A stretch of DNA of 36,552 nucleotides from Imperialibacter sp965651695. GTDB taxonomy: Bacteria; Bacteroidota; Bacteroidia; Cytophagales; Cyclobacteriaceae. This document shows positions 26,551-33,181 of the stretch, piece after piece. The stretch spans positions 1 through 36,552 of the forward strand of contig CBFGTI010000038.1 in NCBI GenBank assembly GCA_965651695.1, written 5' to 3'. The translations under genes and the position numbers were made by a program. The notes beneath the pieces were generated by a model. The model saw only the letters and a program-made list of their open reading frames with translations. It did no database searches and was not told where the DNA came from. The first letter of the stretch is position 1, and every line of letters begins with the position of its first letter.

Positions 26551-27774
26551 ATGAAAAGTATCCTTGTTCTTTACAGAAGCGCCTTCGGGGGTTTGTCGCA
26601 GCCCGCATGGGTCTTAGCCTTGGTTATGCTCATTAACCGCAGCGGCTCCATGGTAGTCCCATTTTTGAGCGTTTACCTTACCATTTCTCTCGGCTTTGAT
26701 ATTTCGCAAGCCGGTATACTACTCAGTTTGTTTGGTATCGGATCTATTGTGGGTGCTTTTGCAGGTGGCTGGCTCACCGACAAAATTGGTCACTTTTGGG
26801 TGCAATTTATGAGTCTTATGGTAGGCGGTAGCTTGTTTTTCGTGGTGGTGCAATTGGTCGATTTTGTGCAATTGGGGATTGGAATTTTTACTGTAAGCGC
26901 CATATCTGAGATGCTAAGGCCGGCCAATTCATCGTCGGTTGCCTATTATGCCAAGCCGGAAAACATTACCCGTGCCTTCAGCCTCAACCGTATGGCCATC
27001 AATTTAGGGTATTCGGTTGGGCCGGCAATTGGCGGTTTGCTGGCGTCGTTTTCGTATAAACTGCTATTTATAGCCGATGGCATCACCTGCATCCTGGCCG
27101 GAGTGTTGTTTTTCTTTTATTTCCGAAACAGAAAAGGAAATGAATCGGTAACACCGGACTCCAAACCGAAGCCATCGGCATGGAAAGCCCTGGCTGACGT
27201 TCGGTTTGTGCTATTTGTGTTGCTGGTGCTCTCCTTCGCCACGGTCTTTTTTCAGCTGTTTATGACACTGCCACTCTATTACAAAAAAGTGTACCAGCTC
27301 ACCGAGACGAAAATCGGCTTGCTGATTGGTCTCAACGGCTTGCTTGTTTTTCTTCTCGAAATGGTGATTGTGTACGCTATTGGCGAAAAATTCAGCATAC
27401 GCAGACTAATAATGTTGGGGAGTGTTCTCAACGGGCTGGGATTCATTGTATTGAACATCGTTCATGCGGAAGCAATTTTGTACCTGGCGGTGCTCATCAT
27501 AAGCCTGGCGGAAATATTTGCCATGCCCTTTATGGCTACTTATACGGTGCAAAGCTCCGGAGAAGGATCGCGGGGCATTTATATGGGCATGTATTCTTTC
27601 GCTTACTCGGCTGCCTTCGTGCTGGCTCCTGCACTCGGAACCCGCATTGTCGACCACTGGGGCTTCAACACGCTGTGGTGGGTGTGCGGGGTAATGTCTG
27701 TAGCAACAGCAGCCGGGTTTTTGCTGCTGCTGGGTAATAAACCAACTGTGGTTCCCGAAAAGGTGCTGGCCTAA
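26551..27774 (+). CDS. MFS transporter (multidrug-resistance-like)
   Basis: A 407-residue major-facilitator protein with 12 predicted helices in two groups of six separated by a charged loop (FRNRKGNESVTPDSKPKPS, about 195-215). The conserved loop 2-3 motif is GGWLTDKIGHFWV, the usual A-motif G-xxxD-x-G. The stretch PANSSSVAYYAKPENITRAFSLNRMAINLGYSVGPAIGG resembles the MDR-type group that includes YqjV/YttB-like exporters. The ATG at 26551 is preferred to a TTG ten codons upstream. Substrate unknown. Its stop overlaps the stop of the convergent AI-2E-family gene by four bases. Confidence 0.88.
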   Translation: MKSILVLYRSAFGGLSQPAWVLALVMLINRSGSMVVPFLSVYLTISLGFDISQAGILLSLFGIGSIVGAFAGGWLTDKIGHFWVQFMSLMVGGSLFFVVVQLVDFVQLGIGIFTVSAISEMLRPANSSSVAYYAKPENITRAFSLNRMAINLGYSVGPAIGGLLASFSYKLLFIADGITCILAGVLFFFYFRNRKGNESVTPDSKPKPSAWKALADVRFVLFVLLVLSFATVFFQLFMTLPLYYKKVYQLTETKIGLLIGLNGLLVFLLEMVIVYAIGEKFSIRRLIMLGSVLNGLGFIVLNIVHAEAILYLAVLIISLAEIFAMPFMATYTVQSSGEGSRGIYMGMYSFAYSAAFVLAPALGTRIVDHWGFNTLWWVCGVMSVATAAGFLLLLGNKPTVVPEKVLA

Positions 27775-28856
27775 ACGGCACCATCTTGCTCCTCTTTGGA
27801 CTTGTAATTCCACTCTTTCAAGAAGATGGAGTAAGGCCTGAGCGATGGAACTTCTTCCAACACGATTTTAATGATGCCCACCAAAGGTATAAAGAGAATC
27901 ATGCCGGACACACCCCACAACAGGGCGCCAATTATAAAGGAAAGGAACACTACAAACGCATTGATATTGGTAGAAGAGCCCACAATCCACGGGCGCACTA
28001 CGTTTTCCTGAACGGCGTTGGCTACCAGCAGCAATGAGAGAATAATTACCGGGATCAGCGGGCGATCGAAGGTTACGAAAGTATAGGCCCCAACTACCAC
28101 CATCGCAATGAGATTTCCGATATAGGGAATGAGGTTGAGTATAGCCACCATAATAGCAAAGAAAAAAGCGTATTTCACCCCAAACGAAAACAAAATAACC
28201 CAGTCCATAGCTGCCGTGACCAGCGTAAGCAGCATAATGCCTACAATATAGTTGCGGATTACCTCCTGCACTTTTTGAAATACATTTTTAATCACTTCCT
28301 GGTTTGAAGCAGCATACTTGGCCTCGACGAAGCGGCTGGGCAGGTCCCTGTACAAAAGGATGAAATAGATATAGATAGGCATGAGGAAGATCTCAAAAAA
28401 AGACTGCCCCAGCGACGATATGTTGCCAAAAAGCCAACCGGTAACCAGCTCCAATTGGTTGGCAAGGGTTTCTTTAATGTCGCTCAGACCGCTGAAAAGA
28501 CCAAGGTCTTCAACGAGGTATTTCTGGGTGTTGGCAATCACCGATGAAAACCGGTTTGAGATATTCGGCAGGTCGCGCCCTATTGCTACTATTTGGGCGG
28601 ACAGCACATACAACACCCCTCCTATAAAAAGCGTGAACAAGAAGACAGCGATGAGAATAGCGATTCCTCTCTTCATCTTCTTTTTCTCCATCCACTCTAC
28701 GAAGGGCAGCAAAAAGGCAGCAAACAAAAAGCCCCAGGCTATAGGCACTACTACCGCGCGGGTGATCGACAGCACCCACACAAGGATGATAACTATTGCC
28801 AGGCCATAAAATCTGGCCTGAAGCAAATGAAGGTCATTTTTTTCGCTTGGGGTCAT
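27771..28856 (-). CDS. AI-2E family transporter (PerM/TqsA-like)
   Basis: A 361-residue protein with about eight transmembrane helices. Family features are VVVPIAWGFLFAAFLLPFVEWMEKKKMKRGIAILI at the N-terminus, the polar periplasmic stretch in the middle, and the C-terminal NLIPYIGNLIAMVVV, QENVVRPWIVGSS and FLSFIIGALLWGVSGMILFIPLVGIIK. Members include the autoinducer-2 exporter TqsA and Na+(Li+)/H+ antiporters, so a cation-related role is possible in this ion-rich neighbourhood. It is upstream-divergent from the TIR-like gene with 94 AT-rich bases between. Confidence 0.9.
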   Translation of the reverse strand: MTPSEKNDLHLLQARFYGLAIVIILVWVLSITRAVVVPIAWGFLFAAFLLPFVEWMEKKKMKRGIAILIAVFLFTLFIGGVLYVLSAQIVAIGRDLPNISNRFSSVIANTQKYLVEDLGLFSGLSDIKETLANQLELVTGWLFGNISSLGQSFFEIFLMPIYIYFILLYRDLPSRFVEAKYAASNQEVIKNVFQKVQEVIRNYIVGIMLLTLVTAAMDWVILFSFGVKYAFFFAIMVAILNLIPYIGNLIAMVVVGAYTFVTFDRPLIPVIILSLLLVANAVQENVVRPWIVGSSTNINAFVVFLSFIIGALLWGVSGMILFIPLVGIIKIVLEEVPSLRPYSIFLKEWNYKSKEEQDGAV

Positions 28857-28919
28857 ACCATTTCGATTCAGCTTATATAATAAAACCTTGCGATCAAAAT
28901 TATTGTAATATATAAGGTT

Positions 28920-28927
28920 TATCTTTG
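28920..28927 (+). promoter_or_regulatory. Candidate Bacteroidetes -7 element of the TIR/PIN operon
   Basis: TATCTTTG matches the Bacteroidetes -7 consensus TAnnTTTG exactly and lies 23 bases before the ATG at 28951, in an AT-rich tract. No clear -33 TTTG box at the usual spacing was found. Confidence 0.45.
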
Positions 28928-28950
28928 ACTGGACTTAGCGAACTTGCAAT

Positions 28951-29496
28951 ATGGCACCAAAAACGATATTTATTACCTATAATCCTGGAAATAACGCGGA
29001 AGAAACAATAGCAGCCAGGCTACATACGATTGGAGCAGTGAGTGGCTTTAGGATGTACATGCCAGACAGATTTAATTCTTCTAGTATTCTGGATCTGGAA
29101 ACAAAGAGAAGGATTAATCAGTCTGACTATTTAATTATGTTTTCTATGAGTACACTTTCCAATATCGTTAAGCAGGAATTAGAGGAGGCATTCAAACACA
29201 TCCAAGACAAGTCCAGAATTATAGTTATTTACGATAAACAAAGGGGGAAAAACTTAAACAGCCCTGTTACCAACTACTTCACGTCATTCTTCTTTGATAA
29301 ATATAATAACCGACAGGAGGATCTCCTACATGCAATTATTAACAGTATTCTACACCGCGAATCCATGGAAAAAACCACTACTGGCAGTCCTCATGGTTTG
29401 ACCTCAAAAGACACAGAAAATACAGCCCTTGCGGCGTTACTAGGTGTGGGATTGGGTCTATTTATTTTGGGAATCCTTTCAGGAAGCAAAAGCTGA
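28951..29496 (+). CDS. TIR-like domain protein with C-terminal transmembrane anchor
   Basis: A 181-residue protein. Residues 1-135 read as a TIR-like fold: strand KTIFITYNPGN, helix NAEETIAARLHTIG, strand/loop RMYMPDR, helix DLETKRRINQSD, strand YLIMFSMSTLS, helix NIVKQELEEAF, and strand RIIVIYD. E76 in VKQEL falls where the catalytic glutamate of NAD-cleaving TIR domains lies (compare VHKEI in SARM1). A Thr/Ser/Gly-rich linker leads to one membrane helix at about 158-176 (LAALLGVGLGLFILGIL). Bacterial TIR proteins commonly deplete NAD+ or make cyclic-ADP-ribose signals in defence against phage. Its stop codon shares a base with the start of the PIN-like gene. More AT-rich than its neighbours. 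TIR assignment is by fold pattern and is moderately sure; catalysis is inference. Confidence 0.7.
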   Translation: MAPKTIFITYNPGNNAEETIAARLHTIGAVSGFRMYMPDRFNSSSILDLETKRRINQSDYLIMFSMSTLSNIVKQELEEAFKHIQDKSRIIVIYDKQRGKNLNSPVTNYFTSFFFDKYNNRQEDLLHAIINSILHRESMEKTTTGSPHGLTSKDTENTALAALLGVGLGLFILGILSGSKS

Positions 29497-30125
29497 TGGC
29501 CTTAAAATCGGCCATTTTTGACAATACTGTTTTCAACTTCATGGCCAGAATGAATTCTATCAACCTGTATCTCCTAACAAAATCTCTTTTTCAAGAGAGG
29601 GTATTAGTTCCGTCAGAGATTCTCACAGAAATGGAGTTACTTTCATACCGATCGCATTATAAGGCCAGAATAACGCAATGGGCTGACAATATCCGTAGTA
29701 AGCGTTTCTATGAGATGTGTAATTCCTACGATCCGGTGGTGTTAGAATTTGCAAGAAGTATCATCGACAAAGGAGAGGCGGATGCAGTCGCTCAGAGCAA
29801 AAAAACGGGCGTTAGCGTTTTTATCAGCGATGACTTCGAATGTTTACCTTTTATTAATCAAAATCATGGTTACTTAAGGTGCTATAGTACGTACTTTTTG
29901 TTATCATTGGCCGATGTTCAAGATTTACTTCCAAACTACGAGATTGTCTTGTCAGAGTATTTGAGCTTACTAAGGTATAGTAACATGAGGGAGAAAGCAC
30001 GGAAAGAGCTGAAGGGTCGAATGAGGTTTGAATACCAAGAAGCACTGAAAGTATACGGCTTGGAAAATGATAAAAAGAGAATAAGTAAAAAAACAAGCTT
30101 AGATACCATTTTGAAAAAGCTCTAG
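29496..30125 (+). CDS. PIN-like (DUF3368-like) nuclease candidate
   Basis: A 209-residue protein whose first 150 residues match the PIN-like pattern of DUF3368 proteins: strand SAIFDNTVFN (D9), RVLVPSEILTEME (E45), the DKGEADAVA box (E94, D96), and the strand VFISDDFE (D112, D113). These acidic residues are positioned to bind Mg2+ for RNA or DNA cleavage. The C-terminal 50 residues are rich in Lys/Arg (REKARKELKGRMRF, NDKKRISKKT) and could bind nucleic acid. No VapB-like antitoxin gene is adjacent. The TGATG junction with the TIR-like gene implies coupled translation and a joint role. It is convergent with the LytTR regulator gene, leaving 18 bases. Confidence 0.72.
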   Translation: MALKSAIFDNTVFNFMARMNSINLYLLTKSLFQERVLVPSEILTEMELLSYRSHYKARITQWADNIRSKRFYEMCNSYDPVVLEFARSIIDKGEADAVAQSKKTGVSVFISDDFECLPFINQNHGYLRCYSTYFLLSLADVQDLLPNYEIVLSEYLSLLRYSNMREKARKELKGRMRFEYQEALKVYGLENDKKRISKKTSLDTILKKL

Positions 30126-30143
30126 TAAAATCCTGAAGTTTCT

Positions 30144-30920
30144 TCAACGATCCAGCCACTCCTTAAAAGCATTCACTTTTTCCCTCGCTACTATTACTTC
30201 AAAATCGTCGGAGTTGTGCAGCACAATCCGCAGCCTGCTGTTACTCCAGGCTACGATATCTCTGATAGCAGAAAAAGCGACCAGATATTTCCGGTTAATT
30301 CTAAAAAACCGGGCGGGGTCTACCAGCGCTTCCACCTGATCGAGCGTAAAATCAACAATAAAACGCTTGCCCTCTTTCGTCTGTAGATAGGTAGCTTTTT
30401 CCTGGCTGGCAAAGTGGTCAGCGTCCTTCACCTCTACCGACCGAAGATGGTCGCCCACCTTTATCACAAAACGCTCCTTGTATGTGCGCCCGAGCATATT
30501 CATAAGTGTCTCAAACTTTTCGGGAGTGATTGTGGTGGCCGGCCCCGGCTCATTTTTTTGCGGGGGATTCCATTGCCTGTATTTAGTAAGGGCGGCTTGC
30601 AGATCTTCCTCATCTATGGGCTTCAAAAGGTAATCGAGGCTGTTTACTTTGAAAGCTTTTATAGCGTATTCATCGTAGGCCGTGGTAAAAATAATCGGCG
30701 TGCTCACTTTCACTTTCTCAAAAATTTCGAAGCTAAGCCCATCTGCAAGCTGGATATCGAGAAAAATCAGGTCGGGAGCCTCATTGCTCTTCAGCCATTC
30801 AACTGTTTTCCGCACCGACTCCGTGCAACCAACAACCGCCACCGAAGAATCGAGCTTCAGCAGCAAAAGAGAGAGCCTTTCGGCAGCCAGCTTTTCGTCT
30901 TCAACTAATAACGCCCTCAT
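30144..30920 (-). CDS. LytTR family response regulator
   Basis: A 258-residue regulator: receiver domain (1-120) with acidic pocket E7-D8, phosphoacceptor D55 in LIFLDIQLADG, T80 and K100, then a proline-rich linker, and a LytTR DNA-binding domain from about 150 (RFVIKVGDHLRSVEV) to the end, including KRFIVDFTLDQVEALVDPARFFRINRKYLV. LytTR proteins bind imperfect direct repeats upstream of targets. The start codon overlaps the end of the sensor kinase gene by four bases, so the pair is a coupled two-component system. Targets are not known; the TonB-receptor operon upstream is a reasonable candidate. Confidence 0.95.
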   Translation of the reverse strand: MRALLVEDEKLAAERLSLLLLKLDSSVAVVGCTESVRKTVEWLKSNEAPDLIFLDIQLADGLSFEIFEKVKVSTPIIFTTAYDEYAIKAFKVNSLDYLLKPIDEEDLQAALTKYRQWNPPQKNEPGPATTITPEKFETLMNMLGRTYKERFVIKVGDHLRSVEVKDADHFASQEKATYLQTKEGKRFIVDFTLDQVEALVDPARFFRINRKYLVAFSAIRDIVAWSNSRLRIVLHNSDDFEVIVAREKVNAFKEWLDR

Positions 30921-31969
30921 TGGTATTTTGCCATGGTTAATAGAGGTAGTCTCACTTCAAATTTATCTTTGCCGGCTGCAATAGCCACCTTTCTCCCGCT
31001 TAAAAATTCATACCTGTCTTTAATGTTATCCAGGCCATAACCTGACGAGGGCTCTTTATTCGATTTGGGCCGAACCGAGTTAGACACAACAATTTCTTCG
31101 CCGGAAGCTGAAATTTGAATGCTGAGCGGAAACTCCTCCGACACCTCATTGTGCTTTATTGCATTTTCAACCAGCATTTGGATGGAAAGTGGCGGCACCA
31201 TTTTGCTCATCAGCTCAGCAGGCACGTCCATCTTGCAATTCAGGTTTTCGCCAAACCTTATTTTCTGCAAATACATATAGTCCTTTACAAACTTGAGCTC
31301 GGTTTGCAAGTCTACCACCTCCTGCTTTCTCGAGTCGAGCACAAACCGATAAACCTCGGAAAGTTTCTTTATAAACTTAACTGCGGTATCGGGCTGCTGA
31401 TGAACCAGTGAGGTGAGCACATTGAGCGAATTGAACAGGAAATGCGGGTTTACCTGACTTTTCAGTGTTTCGTACTGCGACGCCAGTTGTTCAGACTTCA
31501 ACTTTTCGAGGTTAATAGCAGCCTGTCGCCAGCTTATAAAAAATTCCCTGCCAAAGAGAAAACTCATGATGAGCATGGTGGTGAAAACCGGCATAATAAG
31601 GTTAACCACTATTCCTGAGGTTTTAATATCGGAAAGGGAGTTGCCAAGGTAAACAATGTAAAACAGGTAATAAATAATGGAAGCCATCGATGTGGTATAA
31701 ACCACCATTACCACAAATCCAACCCAAAAGCGCTTTGCGGGCGCTTCGAGCCAGCTAATTTTCGTTTCGATGTACTCCGACAAGTACTGGTTTCCCTTCC
31801 AGAAAAAAAGCCAGAAAGAAGCGTTAAGTGCTACCACGGCTATGGTACGCTGTCCAAATACATCGAAACACGGCCTGCAACTGAGGTATCCACCGATGAG
31901 TCCGCCAAGGGTAACAAGCAGGAAAATCTCCTTTAACTCCCGTAGCAGTATTTGTCGCGTAATGGTCAT
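30917..31969 (-). CDS. LytS/YehU-type sensor histidine kinase
   Basis: A 350-residue membrane kinase with four predicted helices in the first 140 residues. A short coiled segment (LEKLKSEQLASQYETLKSQ) is followed by the His_kinase box NPHFLFNSLN, with phospho-acceptor H176. The ATP-binding domain shows the N-box LVENAIKHN (266-274) and G-box GYGLDNI (310-316). No extracellular sensor domain is visible, so the membrane part probably senses directly or pairs with another protein. It precedes the LytTR regulator with a four-base overlap. An intrinsic terminator at 32016-32047 separates it from the TonB-receptor genes. Confidence 0.94.
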   Translation of the reverse strand: MTITRQILLRELKEIFLLVTLGGLIGGYLSCRPCFDVFGQRTIAVVALNASFWLFFWKGNQYLSEYIETKISWLEAPAKRFWVGFVVMVVYTTSMASIIYYLFYIVYLGNSLSDIKTSGIVVNLIMPVFTTMLIMSFLFGREFFISWRQAAINLEKLKSEQLASQYETLKSQVNPHFLFNSLNVLTSLVHQQPDTAVKFIKKLSEVYRFVLDSRKQEVVDLQTELKFVKDYMYLQKIRFGENLNCKMDVPAELMSKMVPPLSIQMLVENAIKHNEVSEEFPLSIQISASGEEIVVSNSVRPKSNKEPSSGYGLDNIKDRYEFLSGRKVAIAAGKDKFEVRLPLLTMAKYQ

Positions 31970-32015
31970 GCAATTTATTTTGGGTTAAATTAACTTTTTT
32001 CCTGGCATGTTTCGA

Positions 32016-32047
32016 AAAAAGAGACAGACGCACCGCCGTCTCTTTTT
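32016..32047. terminator. Strong intrinsic terminator
   Basis: AAAAAGAGAC (32016-32025) pairs with GTCTCTTTTT (32038-32047), loop of 12 bases that can form an alternative AGACG/CGTCT pair. The T-run on the minus strand (six T, opposite A at 32015-32020) places it 30 bases after the stop of the 219-residue protein gene and before the kinase. Confidence 0.85.
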
Positions 32048-32076
32048 CAATGTAGCACTCGATCAGAACACGAATG

Positions 32077-32736
32077 TCAATTCTCCGTCGTTGCAGCCCC
32101 CTCACAGGCTTTCACCATGTACTCAGCATGGCCTTTGCCCCAGTTGGGAGCGAAGTCGCCGTTGTCGATCGCTTCATTGAAGCTTTTCAAGGCAGACTTA
32201 AACAACTCGCACGAGGCAGAGGTGTCCTGGCCGAAAAACTGAGCAGTACCGTATTGCATTTCCGCCATAAATAGCTTAGCTCTTGGATTGTTGGGGTCCA
32301 TTTGCATGGCTTTGCCAAACGTGTTGAACACCCTGGTAGACATGGTTTGCCCACGGGTTCCGGGGTCGAACGAAAGACTGAGCATATCGTCGTAGCCCTG
32401 AAGCGTAATCAGTTCCACATTGCCGGGCGAGCGTACCAGCCCCTCCTCTATCAGTTGCTTCGACTTCTCCATCCTGCCGTCTTTTTCACCGAGTGTTTCC
32501 TCTTTGGTTGCAAGCCAGCTGTAGGCGAGTGCAGCATAATACACGGGCTGCCATTTGTCCTTCTCGGCCTGCGCCACACGCTCTAGTTTGTTGGCAACGG
32601 CAAGCAACTCCTCCTTTGAGTTACTTTGCGCGAAAAGCTGCTCCAGGCTGGCCTTCATGGTTTTCTCATAGGGTGTTTGCGCGAAAACCGGACTCAGCGC
32701 AAGCACACAAATAACAAGCAGTGGTAAATTCTTCAT
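32077..32736 (-). CDS. Exported helical-repeat protein of unknown function
   Basis: A 219-residue protein with signal peptide (MKNLPLLVICVLALSPVFAQ). The mature part is predicted helical, with paired helices resembling TPR units: LLAVANKLERVAQAEKDKWQPVYYAALAYSWLA and MDPNNPRAKLFMAEMQYGTAQFFGQ. It carries two cysteines in its C-terminal third (SCELF, KACEGA). Homologous-looking proteins often follow TonB-dependent receptor/DUF2141 pairs in Bacteroidetes. Its start is 4 bases after the end of the DUF2141 gene. Probably periplasmic. No enzymatic motif. Confidence 0.8.
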   Translation of the reverse strand: MKNLPLLVICVLALSPVFAQTPYEKTMKASLEQLFAQSNSKEELLAVANKLERVAQAEKDKWQPVYYAALAYSWLATKEETLGEKDGRMEKSKQLIEEGLVRSPGNVELITLQGYDDMLSLSFDPGTRGQTMSTRVFNTFGKAMQMDPNNPRAKLFMAEMQYGTAQFFGQDTSASCELFKSALKSFNEAIDNGDFAPNWGKGHAEYMVKACEGAATTEN

Positions 32737-32740
32737 CGGA

Positions 32741-33163
32741 TTATCTGTTTAGCTTTATTTCGATAGTAGTGTCTTTTTCTAACCTAAAGCTGGCTTGCTC
32801 AAACGACGGCGGACCCATTTTGCCCATTACGTTATTGGAAAAGCCGTAGGGTTCGGTGGGAATTACCAGAAAAGTGTCGAGCTCGCCATTTTCATTTTCG
32901 TCGTGAATAATGCTGACGGCATACACGCCGAAAGGCACGTTTTCGAAAACCACTTCCTGCCCCTCTGCGGTTGTTTTGGACGTTTTACCAATGATAGGTT
33001 CATCAAGAAAGTTTTCTTGCGAGTCGAAAATGCCAACCATTAACTGGCCCTGTTTATCGCCGAGGTTGGTTATCTTAACCACCAGGGTGGCTTTGTTTTC
33101 GTTTCCTGTGGCCCAACTGCTCCAGCCGGCCACGATAATTATCAATGTTAAAAGCGTTTTCAT
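32741..33163 (-). CDS. DUF2141 domain protein, exported
   Basis: A 140-residue protein with signal peptide (about 1-20) and a DUF2141 domain. The fit is by ATLVVKITNLGDKQGQLMVGIFDS, the middle VVFENVPFGVYAVSIIHDENENGELDT and the late GFSNN..G.MGPPSFEQASFRL. DUF2141 is a small beta-sandwich found in exported proteins with unknown role, related in look to carboxypeptidase-regulatory domains. The DENENGELD loop resembles a Ca2+-binding site. It lies 18 bases downstream of the TonB-dependent receptor gene and 4 upstream of the next, so it belongs to that operon. Confidence 0.9.
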   Translation of the reverse strand: MKTLLTLIIIVAGWSSWATGNENKATLVVKITNLGDKQGQLMVGIFDSQENFLDEPIIGKTSKTTAEGQEVVFENVPFGVYAVSIIHDENENGELDTFLVIPTEPYGFSNNVMGKMGPPSFEQASFRLEKDTTIEIKLNR

Positions 33164-33181
33164 ATTTCGATTATGTGTTAT

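Noticed and set aside
28951..29496. Receiver or flavodoxin-like domain instead of TIR
   Set aside because: There is no phospho-acceptor aspartate or FMN-loop, whereas the strand-helix order and the VKQEL glutamate position fit a TIR-like fold.
29496..30125. Classical VapBC toxin-antitoxin pair
   Set aside because: The upstream partner is not a small DNA-binding antitoxin but a TIR-like membrane protein, and no other antitoxin-sized ORF is adjacent.
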